Below are positions 17,105 through 23,977 of a stretch of 31,936 nucleotides of DNA, in pieces; the first letter of the stretch is position 1; every line of letters starts with the position of its first letter. Both the position numbers and the translations under genes were made by a program. The DNA is from Sphingomonadales bacterium UBA2683 (GTDB taxonomy: Bacteria > Pseudomonadota > Alphaproteobacteria > Sphingomonadales > Sphingomonadaceae): the NCBI GenBank assembly GCA_002354635.1, contig DELZ01000002.1, forward strand, positions 620,836 to 652,771, read 5' to 3'. The notes below the pieces were generated by a model, which was not told the origin of the DNA, searched no databases, and saw nothing but the letters and a program-made list of their open reading frames with translations.

Positions 17105-18217
17105 TTGAGCGATTTCATTCCAGCGCCGATTGCGCAACTACCTTGGAAAACAATCCTGCTGTTGTTCGTGCTGGCGAGCTTTGGCTTTGTCGTGCTCTAT
17201 TCCGCAGCCGGCGGTAGCCTGACTCCCTGGGCGGGTTTGCACATGGTCCGGTTCACCGTGTTTGTGGTCATGGCGATCGTGCTGTCCCGGTTCAAGGAAT
17301 CGTTCTGGAAGACCATGGCCTTTCCGGCCTTTGGCATCGTTGTCCTGATGCTGCTCGGAGTCGAGCTGATCGGCGCTGTCGGCGGTGGCAGTCAACGTTG
17401 GCTCAATTTCGGATTCATACGCATCCAGCCTTCGGAGTTGATGAAGGTTGCAATCATATTGGCGGTCGCCCGTTTCTACGATCTGCTGCCACCCAGCCAG
17501 ATCCGGACATGGGGTGCGGTCTGGCCGCTCTTTGCCCTGCTGGCGGTTCCCTGTGCGCTGATTCTGCTGCAACCCGATCTCGGTACCACGATAACGGTGG
17601 TTGCGGGCGCTCTGACCATCGCCTTTCTTGCCGGATTGCCGTTGCGGCTATTCATTGGTGGCGCCGCGGCGGTTGCGGTCATCGCTCCCCTCGCCTATTT
17701 CTTCGCACTGGAAGAATATCAGCAACGGCGCGTCACCACTTTTCTCAATCCGGAAAATGATCCGCTCGGTTCCGGCTACCATATCAGCCAGTCGAAGATC
17801 GCCATCGGTTCCGGCGGCCTGTTCGGCAAGGGTTTCATGAACGGCACCCAGAGCCACCTCGACTATCTGCCCGAGGGGCACACCGATTTCGTCTTTGCCA
17901 CCATGGCCGAGGAATGGGGCCTGATGGGCGGGATTCTGGTGCTGTTCTGCTTCTTCCTGCTGTTCCGCTGGGGCCTTGGTGTGTCGATGAAGGCGAAAAC
18001 CCGCTTCTCGAAACTGACTGCAGCCGGCCTGACCGTGACCATCTTCTTCTACGTGGCGATCAATCTGATGATGGTGATGGGCCTGGCGCCCGTGGTCGGT
18101 ATTCCGCTGCCCTTCCTGAGCCACGGCGGGTCGTCGATGATGACGATCATGATCTGCGTCGGCATATTGATGTCGATCGAACGCCATCCCGGACGGCGCG
18201 GCGGCGCTTTCGGATAA
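17105..18217 (+). CDS. rodA: Peptidoglycan glycosyltransferase RodA (SEDS family)
   Basis: A 370-residue polytopic SEDS protein that polymerises lipid II into glycan strands with PBP2. Conserved segments are SQRWLNFGFIRIQPSELMKVAIILAVARFYD, LILLQPDLGTTITVVAGA, DPLGSGYHISQSKIAIGSGGLFGKGFMNGTQSHLDYLPEGHTDFVFATMAEEWGLMGG, which includes the catalytic-loop Asp and Glu region, and GIPLPFLSHGGSSMMTIMICVGILMSI near the end. The start is TTG at 17105, three bases after the mrdA stop; no closer ATG fits the family N-terminus. Last gene of the shape operon. Confidence 0.96.
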   Translation: MSDFIPAPIAQLPWKTILLLFVLASFGFVVLYSAAGGSLTPWAGLHMVRFTVFVVMAIVLSRFKESFWKTMAFPAFGIVVLMLLGVELIGAVGGGSQRWLNFGFIRIQPSELMKVAIILAVARFYDLLPPSQIRTWGAVWPLFALLAVPCALILLQPDLGTTITVVAGALTIAFLAGLPLRLFIGGAAAVAVIAPLAYFFALEEYQQRRVTTFLNPENDPLGSGYHISQSKIAIGSGGLFGKGFMNGTQSHLDYLPEGHTDFVFATMAEEWGLMGGILVLFCFFLLFRWGLGVSMKAKTRFSKLTAAGLTVTIFFYVAINLMMVMGLAPVVGIPLPFLSHGGSSMMTIMICVGILMSIERHPGRRGGAFG

Positions 18218-18233
18218 TTTTCAAACCAATATG

Positions 18234-18261
18234 TTGCGTTTGCGAATTCCGCCCCTATATA
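18234..18261 (+). promoter_or_regulatory. Likely promoter of tRNA-Lys
   Basis: TTGCGT at 18234-18239 and TATATA at 18256-18261 with a 16-nt spacer. Start of transcription would fall about 10 nt before the mature tRNA end at 18278. Confidence 0.5.
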
Positions 18262-18277
18262 GCCAGTCAGACTATAT

Positions 18278-18353
<76 letters not shown>

Positions 18354-18408
18354 TAGTTTTCAAATACTTAAGTTAATTATTGGCGGTGTATGATGAGCCG
18401 CCTCTTCT

Positions 18409-18432
18409 CTAGGGCAACATCTAGGGCAACAT
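18409..18432. repeat. Perfect 12-bp tandem duplication
   Basis: CTAGGGCAACAT occurs twice back to back (18409-18420 and 18421-18432), 56 bp after the tRNA-Lys. Its role is unknown. It could be a leftover of an integrase gene end or attachment region of an element that entered at the tRNA, but no integrase is present in the window. Confidence 0.7.
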
Positions 18433-18490
18433 TCGAGCGGTTAATGCCTTTCCGAATCTTACCTTATTCGCGTAGATCTGAGCGAACAGT

Positions 18491-18504
18491 GTCAAAGTTT
18501 TGAC
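18491..18504. promoter_or_regulatory. 14-bp palindrome, candidate operator
   Basis: GTCAAA at 18491-18496 and TTTGAC at 18499-18504 form a perfect inverted repeat around GT. It sits 59 nt upstream of the small ORF and may be a binding site for a dimeric regulator or overlap the promoter. No regulator gene is adjacent. This is inference from symmetry only. Confidence 0.4.
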
Positions 18505-18511
18505 GCGAGGG

Positions 18512-18544
18512 ACGTCGAATGCAGTGGGAAAATTGCATCGACGT
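18512..18544 (+). promoter_or_regulatory. Leader hairpin before the two-gene defence operon
   Basis: The arm 18512-18523 (ACGTCGAATGCA) pairs with 18534-18544 (TGCATCGACGT) in an 11-bp stem with one bulged A and a 10-nt loop. It ends 7 nt before the GGAGG ribosome binding site of the small ORF. It could control transcription or translation of the operon, or be a DNA-level operator. There is no T-run, so it is not a standard terminator. Confidence 0.45.
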
Positions 18545-18562
18545 GGACTTTGGAGGAATAGA

Positions 18563-18724
18563 ATGAACACCCACCCGCCTCAACTCGGATACGGGCCTGA
18601 CAGTCGGATCCTCTCAGCGACTAGAGAGCTCTTCGTTCGCCGTCCAAAATCGGGGTTATTTTTCGCTGACGACAGTGTGCCTACTTCGCGCGTCACGGTT
18701 GTTAACAAAACTCCGCGGCGGTAA
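18563..18724 (+). CDS. Small ORF (53 aa) upstream of the STAND nuclease
   Basis: The product is not recognised. It is 53 residues, MNTHPPQLGYGPDSRILSATREL onward, basic at the C-terminus (VVNKTPRR), with no signal peptide or membrane segment. GGAGG at 18552-18556 is 6 nt before the ATG, the best ribosome binding site in this segment, whereas the large gene 6 nt downstream has only a weak one. This suggests translational coupling, with the small ORF acting as a leader peptide or as a small partner of the large protein. A TTG further upstream in the same frame (18500) is a less likely start. Confidence 0.5.
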   Translation: MNTHPPQLGYGPDSRILSATRELFVRRPKSGLFFADDSVPTSRVTVVNKTPRR

Positions 18725-18730
18725 AAGAAA

Positions 18731-21700
18731 ATGACCGGCCTCACGAGCGACCCAGCGCGGCAGGCGCACGACGCGGTTCGGGGTTACATATATCAAATCT
18801 TACGCAGCATCTTGGTTTGGCTGGAACTTAGTGAAGACGAGCAGCTTTACCTCGAAGGCGCTGAAGATCTCGATCGGATTGATGGCGTTGAAGCACTAAC
18901 CGAGCAGATTAAGGATACTATCCGTTCGGGTAATATCACTCTTCGAACAGCGTCGGTCGTCGATGCCATTAATAATTTCTGGACGCATCAGTCGCGCAAT
19001 CCAGATGTTAAAATCAAATTTCGCTACGTCACAACGTCAGGCATAGGTGTCGAGCAAGGCTCACCCTTTGGTGCTGACCGAGGTGGAATAGAACTTTGGA
19101 ATGCATTGCGCGCCTCGCCTTTAGGAACCGTAGTAGATGAGCAAGTCGCTTCTATCGCCACGTTTCTTCGCGCTGAGGGCAAACTTTCCACGCCTCTAAA
19201 GCATCTCCTTGCGAACGAGAGTCCAGCTAACATTTTCTCGCGGATCATAGAACCAATCGAGTGGCTCGCAGGCCAGCAGGATGGCGAGGCTCTAATACAT
19301 CAAATCAAGGACAGCCTTGTTACCCATGGCGCCCCGATCTCGGTAGCGCCGGCCGACGCGGAGATTGCTTTCAACGCCCTCTATACCGCCGCTTTCGATG
19401 CCGCGCAGAAAAAGGACGCGGCCCCACTCACCCGCGCCCAATTCCTCCGAATCTTCGCGAGCGCGACTGGCGTTCATGTGCCCAAGCAGGAATTGCTTGC
19501 CTTGGTGCGCGCCGCCATGTCGCCGGCTGGCCACGATCTCGCAGTGCAAACGCAGCTTCAAATCTTTGAAGGTCCGCCCCCACTCCCCCAGCAATATTTC
19601 CGGCGAAAGACAGCGGAGCAAGCCTTGGAAGAAGCAGTTTGCGGTGGATCCGTTCTCCTTCATGGACCAACAGGTTCAGGAAAAACGCTCAGCGCCGCAA
19701 GCACATTTGCAGGTCGCGAGCAGCTCTGGCTTGCACTACGCGATCTGAGCCCAGCCGAGGTAAAAATGCGACTTCTCGCTGCGGCTGAGCTTGTCCAAGC
19801 CGATGGTATAGCGAAGATTATTGTAGTCGACGATCTCGATAGCTTGTCGGATCCCCGACTGATTGAAGGTGCGCTCGGCACACTTTGGAACCGCCAGCAC
19901 GTGCTCGGCGGCCTGCTTGTGATCACATCAGATCGGCCACTTCCAGCGCGGCTGGCGCAAGCAGTCCAGCTGGGTGCCGCCCGCGAGTTACAGATGCGAC
20001 CACTCGATGGGGTAGAGATCGAAGCCTTTCTCCGGCAAAATGGCTGCACCGATGAAAGGGCCCAAATCTGGTCCAAGCTGCTAGAAGTCTCTACCATTGG
20101 CCATCCGCAACTTGTGCATGCTCGTGTGCTTACTTTGACCGCTGCAGGTTTCCCAAAACCTGTCGCGTCAGACTTACTCGGCATCGCCGACGATGTGGAT
20201 CGCATAAAATTCGAGGCAAGGAGACTAATCGCTGAACTTCCGGATAGCGCGCGCGAATTGCTCCTACGTGCAAGCTTGATGACGGGGCGTCTGACTCGGG
20301 AGCGCCTGATGTCCATCGGGCGTTTGCAGGAGGCCGTTGCTGAACCCGGCAACGCCATCGACATTATCGCCGGTCCCTGGCTTGAGATGACTGATGACGG
20401 TGAATTCCGGGTCTCTCCTCTGGCGCGTGGCGCAGCAGTCCAATTGCGCGGAGAAGACTGGACCAAGTCGATGCACGGCCAACTCGCCTGGATCTACCTC
20501 GTGGACCGCACAATAAGCCCATGGGATGTATCATCAATTCTTATGCACTGCTACTTAGCGGGCACGGCTGGTCCACTGGTCTATGTTTCGCAAGGATTGT
20601 TTTCGGCGAACGAAGAGACCTGGGCCGCGGTAGGCGAGGCCTGCGGCTTGTTTACCGAACTCGACCTAGACGCAAAGAGCCCGCTTCCGTTCAAGAATCC
20701 GATCGACGTCTTCGTGTTTCGGATCCTTCAATATCGTATCGCTGCCGAGACCAACTCAGATAAAGCAATGCTGATCGCACAAAGGGTCGAAGAGGAATTT
20801 GCGGCGGTAGAGGATGGCGATCAGCGCCGTTTCCTTCGGTTCCTCTATCTCAGCCAGTTTTTGTCGGTCCTGAATGTCCGCTACCCGATCGCGCTAATAG
20901 TCGCACGAGCGCTTGAATTTTTCGATGTCGCGAAAGATCTTGAGAAGGCTTTCCCCGAGCGGATGTTAAACGCTGAAATTGTAGCAGACGATGAGCTTCC
21001 ACCGGGCAGCTATGCGCAATTTGCGGCAATCCGCCTACTTAGCCACATCCAGAACATGGACGAGTTCACCGCATTATTCGATGCACTCAAAGATCGGACT
21101 GCAAGCGATGCCCGAGCTTTGCTCGAATCGATTGGCGTTCCGGATGATATGTCGTCAGTCCTCGTAGAGCGGCTGTGGCTTGCGCAATACAGAGCGAAGG
21201 ATGGTGGATGGGTTCCATTTCGAGAAAAGCTCCGTGATGCCTATGATTTTAGCGTCAATGTGGGTGCAAACTCTATGGCTCGTGCCATCGCGCCGGTTCT
21301 GCTCCGAACCATTAACGAGGATATCGGTGATGCAGCTGGCGCGGTAGCCGAAGCAAGTCAGCTTGGCACTATAGTAGAGGATGACCCAATCTATCTTTGT
21401 GCGCTGGCACAAGTCACGAGCGATAATGGCGATTATCCAGTAGCCAAGGATCTTTGGAGCGATGCCCTACCGAGGTGGCCCAAGGCCTACGATGATATTG
21501 GCGCCGCGTTCGCACATCGCACGGCTGCAATTGCCTCTGGTCGGAATAGCGATTGGACAGCCGCAGCGATCTATTTCGACACCGCTAAGCGATTTGTTGA
21601 GGAAGGAAGCCGACTGACTTTCACTATAGGTCTTGCGATAGATGCGGCATTTGCCAAGTTCATGGCCGGAGAAAGGGCGGAAGCGGTAGCAGATTTCGGC

Positions 21701-22759
21701 AGCATCGTGGCCGAACTTGAGCCCTTGCAAGACGACTACGATCGCGAACCGCTGCTCTCTCTCCAGCGCCGAACGGGCGGTGTTCTCGCGGCAATATCCG
21801 CCCGGAACCATGGCGAACGGACTGACGAGGAACTCACTGAACTCGCAGGCCTCTGCAGCAATCTCGATCCCTTCGAGACCGAAGCTTCAGTCGCGCCACC
21901 TCTCGATGCTCTACGGATGGACCTCATCAAACTCGAACTGGCCTACGGTGTCTCGCTTGATAGTTCGCTGCGCGAAGCACCGAAGTTGCGTGCAAGCAAA
22001 ATTATGTCTTTCCGCGTCGCCACCGGAACTTTACTCTTCCTGCTCGCCCAGCGCACATTAGATTTCAGCGACATAGTTGCAGACGGGTTCCGACAACTTG
22101 ATGCCATAGCAATGTTGAAAGAGACAACCCAATTAGACGATCCCGGCGTTATGCGGGAATATGACGGAAAATCGCGCATATGGTCAGCGGGTTCGGACGA
22201 GTTACTCGTTGGAAATATGATCGTGGCAGTTTTCGGTCTTGCTGCCGCGAACCAGCTTGATCGCATTCCGCTTGCGCGATGGCGCAGTGATGGCGCGGCC
22301 CACCCGCAAGGAGGTCGAGTAGTCCAGCTGACCGATCATCTTGAAGGCTTGTTCGTAACCGGCACGATCGACGCATGGTCGACTGTCCTTACCCCGCTGA
22401 CAAGCGACTGGGCGGCTCACGCCGCATCTTCTCTAGCGGCGACCTTGCTCAAACGACTAGCTCCCGACGCCCTGCTCGTTTCGCAAGCCCTATGGGTCCA
22501 TTATTTACAGCAGCCGCATCTTGCGTCGCTGGTCGCACGCTATTTAGATTACTTGGTCACTAGCCAGTGGAATGTGTGCATCGCGACGCCCCAGTTGTTT
22601 GAACTGGGAACGCCGTCGCTTGCCCCGCTGGCTAAAGCACTGGCAGATCCAGCAGAAGGCTGGGCGAAAATTCGGTGCATCCTCCAAGCCGCACTTTCAG
22701 TTGTTCCTCTAGCTTCGGACGAAAATGCTCGGACTACTATCGAAGCTATGCAAGACTAA
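18731..22759 (+). CDS. Predicted antiphage STAND NTPase with N-terminal Cap4/DUF4297-like nuclease domain
   Basis: A 1342-residue cytoplasmic protein. Residues ~10-150 look like a PD-(D/E)xK nuclease of the Cap4/DUF4297 kind: RGYIYQILRSIL, then LEGAEDLDRID with Glu42, Glu45 and Asp46, then EQIKDT with Gln59 and Lys61 as the QxK motif. A helical linker leads to a P-loop NTPase with Walker A GPTGSGKT (312-319), Walker B IIVVDDLD (363-370), a sensor-like ITSDR (398-402) and GHP (457-459), the STAND signature before a winged-helix segment (~485-580). The remaining ~750 residues are helical, TPR-like, with no catalytic motif seen. This is the architecture of Avs-type sensors, in which the C-terminus binds a phage protein and triggers the nuclease. 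The gene is visibly more A/T-rich than the core genes and lies beside tRNA-Lys and an hsdM relic. Domain calls are by eye; confidence is high for the P-loop and moderate for the nuclease. Confidence 0.8.
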   Translation: MTGLTSDPARQAHDAVRGYIYQILRSILVWLELSEDEQLYLEGAEDLDRIDGVEALTEQIKDTIRSGNITLRTASVVDAINNFWTHQSRNPDVKIKFRYVTTSGIGVEQGSPFGADRGGIELWNALRASPLGTVVDEQVASIATFLRAEGKLSTPLKHLLANESPANIFSRIIEPIEWLAGQQDGEALIHQIKDSLVTHGAPISVAPADAEIAFNALYTAAFDAAQKKDAAPLTRAQFLRIFASATGVHVPKQELLALVRAAMSPAGHDLAVQTQLQIFEGPPPLPQQYFRRKTAEQALEEAVCGGSVLLHGPTGSGKTLSAASTFAGREQLWLALRDLSPAEVKMRLLAAAELVQADGIAKIIVVDDLDSLSDPRLIEGALGTLWNRQHVLGGLLVITSDRPLPARLAQAVQLGAARELQMRPLDGVEIEAFLRQNGCTDERAQIWSKLLEVSTIGHPQLVHARVLTLTAAGFPKPVASDLLGIADDVDRIKFEARRLIAELPDSARELLLRASLMTGRLTRERLMSIGRLQEAVAEPGNAIDIIAGPWLEMTDDGEFRVSPLARGAAVQLRGEDWTKSMHGQLAWIYLVDRTISPWDVSSILMHCYLAGTAGPLVYVSQGLFSANEETWAAVGEACGLFTELDLDAKSPLPFKNPIDVFVFRILQYRIAAETNSDKAMLIAQRVEEEFAAVEDGDQRRFLRFLYLSQFLSVLNVRYPIALIVARALEFFDVAKDLEKAFPERMLNAEIVADDELPPGSYAQFAAIRLLSHIQNMDEFTALFDALKDRTASDARALLESIGVPDDMSSVLVERLWLAQYRAKDGGWVPFREKLRDAYDFSVNVGANSMARAIAPVLLRTINEDIGDAAGAVAEASQLGTIVEDDPIYLCALAQVTSDNGDYPVAKDLWSDALPRWPKAYDDIGAAFAHRTAAIASGRNSDWTAAAIYFDTAKRFVEEGSRLTFTIGLAIDAAFAKFMAGERAEAVADFGSIVAELEPLQDDYDREPLLSLQRRTGGVLAAISARNHGERTDEELTELAGLCSNLDPFETEASVAPPLDALRMDLIKLELAYGVSLDSSLREAPKLRASKIMSFRVATGTLLFLLAQRTLDFSDIVADGFRQLDAIAMLKETTQLDDPGVMREYDGKSRIWSAGSDELLVGNMIVAVFGLAAANQLDRIPLARWRSDGAAHPQGGRVVQLTDHLEGLFVTGTIDAWSTVLTPLTSDWAAHAASSLAATLLKRLAPDALLVSQALWVHYLQQPHLASLVARYLDYLVTSQWNVCIATPQLFELGTPSLAPLAKALADPAEGWAKIRCILQAALSVVPLASDENARTTIEAMQD

Positions 22760-22940
22760 CCTTGTTGGAACCTCGCCATCGCATTGTGATCAAAAGGCGG
22801 GTGAGTTGGTGGCCTGCTTACACAAGTCGCACTGAGTTTACGCTGACACGGACGTATCTTAACACAGGCGTTACGCGTCAAACGCAATTGTTGCCCAATG
22901 AACTCCAATGATGCATCACGCGATGTTGGAGGATAGTTTA

Positions 22941-23031
22941 TTGAATCATCAATCGCTTTCGAATTTTATTTGGTCCATCGCTGAACTTTTGCGTGGGGAC
23001 TATAAACAGTCGGAATACGGCCGGGTTATCC
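22941..23031 (+). pseudogene. hsdM: hsdM 5' fragment, type I restriction-modification methylase, cut by IS66
   Basis: A frame starting at TTG 22941 reads LNHQSLSNFIWSIAELLRGD and then YKQSEYGRVI, the characteristic N-terminus of the HsdM N6-adenine methylase family, which normally continues LPFTVLRRLD. Here the match ends exactly at 23031, where the IS66 terminus begins. The read-through adds only RKRELWAAYYAA before a stop at 23069. GGAGG lies 8 nt before the TTG, so the original gene start is intact. The rest of hsdM, hsdS and hsdR is absent from the window. The 181 bp before it hold no other gene and presumably the old hsd promoter. Confidence 0.85.
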
Positions 23032-23510
23032 GTAAGCGTGAGCTGTGGGCCGCGTATTATGCGGCTTGACGTGTCCGTTTATTATCGTCTGTCCAGTTCC
23101 ATGGCATGAGTTCGTCCCATCGGGAAGCGGGCCAATCGGATGCGATTTTTTCAATAACATCGGTAATATAGGCTTGGGGCTCCACGCCATTGAGCTGACA
23201 GGTTCCGATAACCGAGTAGATGGCGGCGGCGCGTGTTCCTCCGGCCTTGGATCCGGTAAATAGCCAATTCTTGCGGCCTATCGCTATGGAACGGATGGAG
23301 CGTTCTGCAATGTTATTGTCCATCTCGGCTATGCCTTCACCGAGATAACGTGTGAGCGCATCCCAGCGTTTGCGGCCATAGGCTAGAGCCTTGGCCATGT
23401 TCGATTTGGGCGACAGGCGGCGCAAAGCATCGTCGATCACGCTGCGCAGCGCCTCGATTTGCGGTTTGCTATGTTCCTGACGGTTCTGGCGGCGAACATC
23501 GGGCGGCTGG
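23032..23510 (-). mobile_element. IS66-family element remnant (one terminus plus tnpC 3' end)
   Basis: The left border at 23032 starts with GTAAGCGTGAGC, matching the GTAAGCG ends of IS66-family elements. From there, only the last ~150 codons of the transposase remain before sequence changes to a LysR gene near 23510. The tnpA, tnpB and most of tnpC genes are missing, so the element is defective. The orientation places the tnpC end beside this terminus. The 23510 border is estimated from where the two protein similarities change, and is uncertain by perhaps 20 bp. Confidence 0.82.
23057..23510 (-). pseudogene. tnpC: IS66 transposase TnpC, C-terminal fragment
   Basis: The frame ending at 23057 carries the typical IS66 transposase C-terminus: RQEHSKPQIEALR, then MAKALAYGRKRWDALTRYLGEGIAEMDNNIAERSIRSIAIGRKNWLFTGSKAGGTRAAAIYSVIGTCQLNGVEPQAYITDVIEKIA. 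The family-typical DNNIAERSIR, which holds the last acidic catalytic residue, and GRKNWLF are intact. In the full enzyme some 350 further residues would precede this. The frame merges upstream with a LysR reading frame shifted by one base, which shows that this is a broken gene. Confidence 0.88.
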
Positions 23511-23946
23511 CTATATCGATCTCGCCGCTGTCGAGACCCGCGAAAAGTGCACTGCGGTCCGATTCGACGCCGTTGATTTTAAGGTCAGGGTTCTCGCGTT
23601 GCGCGGCGACCAGCGTAGCACGAAGGTTTCCAGCAGAGACGGAGTTGTTGAACCCGACAACGAAACCTCCTGCACGGCCACTGCCCGCCGCGCGCGTGTT
23701 GGCGATCATCCGGTCCGCATTGGCGACCATAGGTCGGGCGCTGCGCAGAAATCGCAACCCGGCGGTCGTTGGAGCTACACCCGAGTGTGACCTCAAGAAT
23801 AGCTGAGCGCCGACCGATCGTTCGAGCTTCATAACTGAGCGACTGAGCGTTGATTGTTCAACATCAAGGGCGCGGGCGGCGCGATAAAAGCTGCCGTGAT
23901 CCGCTGCAGCGATTGCATATCTTAGTTGACGAATGTCGAATGCCAA
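23510..23946 (-). pseudogene. LysR-family regulator, 3' truncated by IS66
   Basis: The frame from ATG 23946 begins MAFDIRQLRYAIAAADHGSFYRAARALDVEQSTLSRSVMKLERSVGAQLF, a good LysR winged helix-turn-helix, followed by the linker helix and the start of the effector-binding domain (GGFVVGFNNSVSAGNLRATLVAAQRENPDLKI...ALFAGLDSGEIDIA). LysR similarity stops there, at ~145 codons, and IS66 sequence follows; the frame runs on to a stop at 23437. About half of a normal ~300-residue protein is lost. It lies 31 nt after the RND pump gene on the same strand, so it may once have been co-transcribed with the efflux operon. A DNA-binding stub could still be made. Confidence 0.83.
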
Positions 23947-23977
23947 TTACGAGCCCCGGATGTTGACGGTACAATCA

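Noticed and set aside
18382..18402. GGCGG...CCGCC inverted repeat after tRNA-Lys as a terminator
   Set aside because: Five pairs with an 11-nt loop and no T-run; too weak to call.
22675..22911. 78-codon plus-strand frame overlapping the end of the STAND gene
   Set aside because: Most of it overlaps the large gene in another frame, there is no ribosome binding site and no family resemblance.
22760..23031. Search for a second copy of the tRNA-Lys 3' end as an attachment site
   Set aside because: No match to the T-arm or acceptor end was found by eye here or near the IS66 borders.
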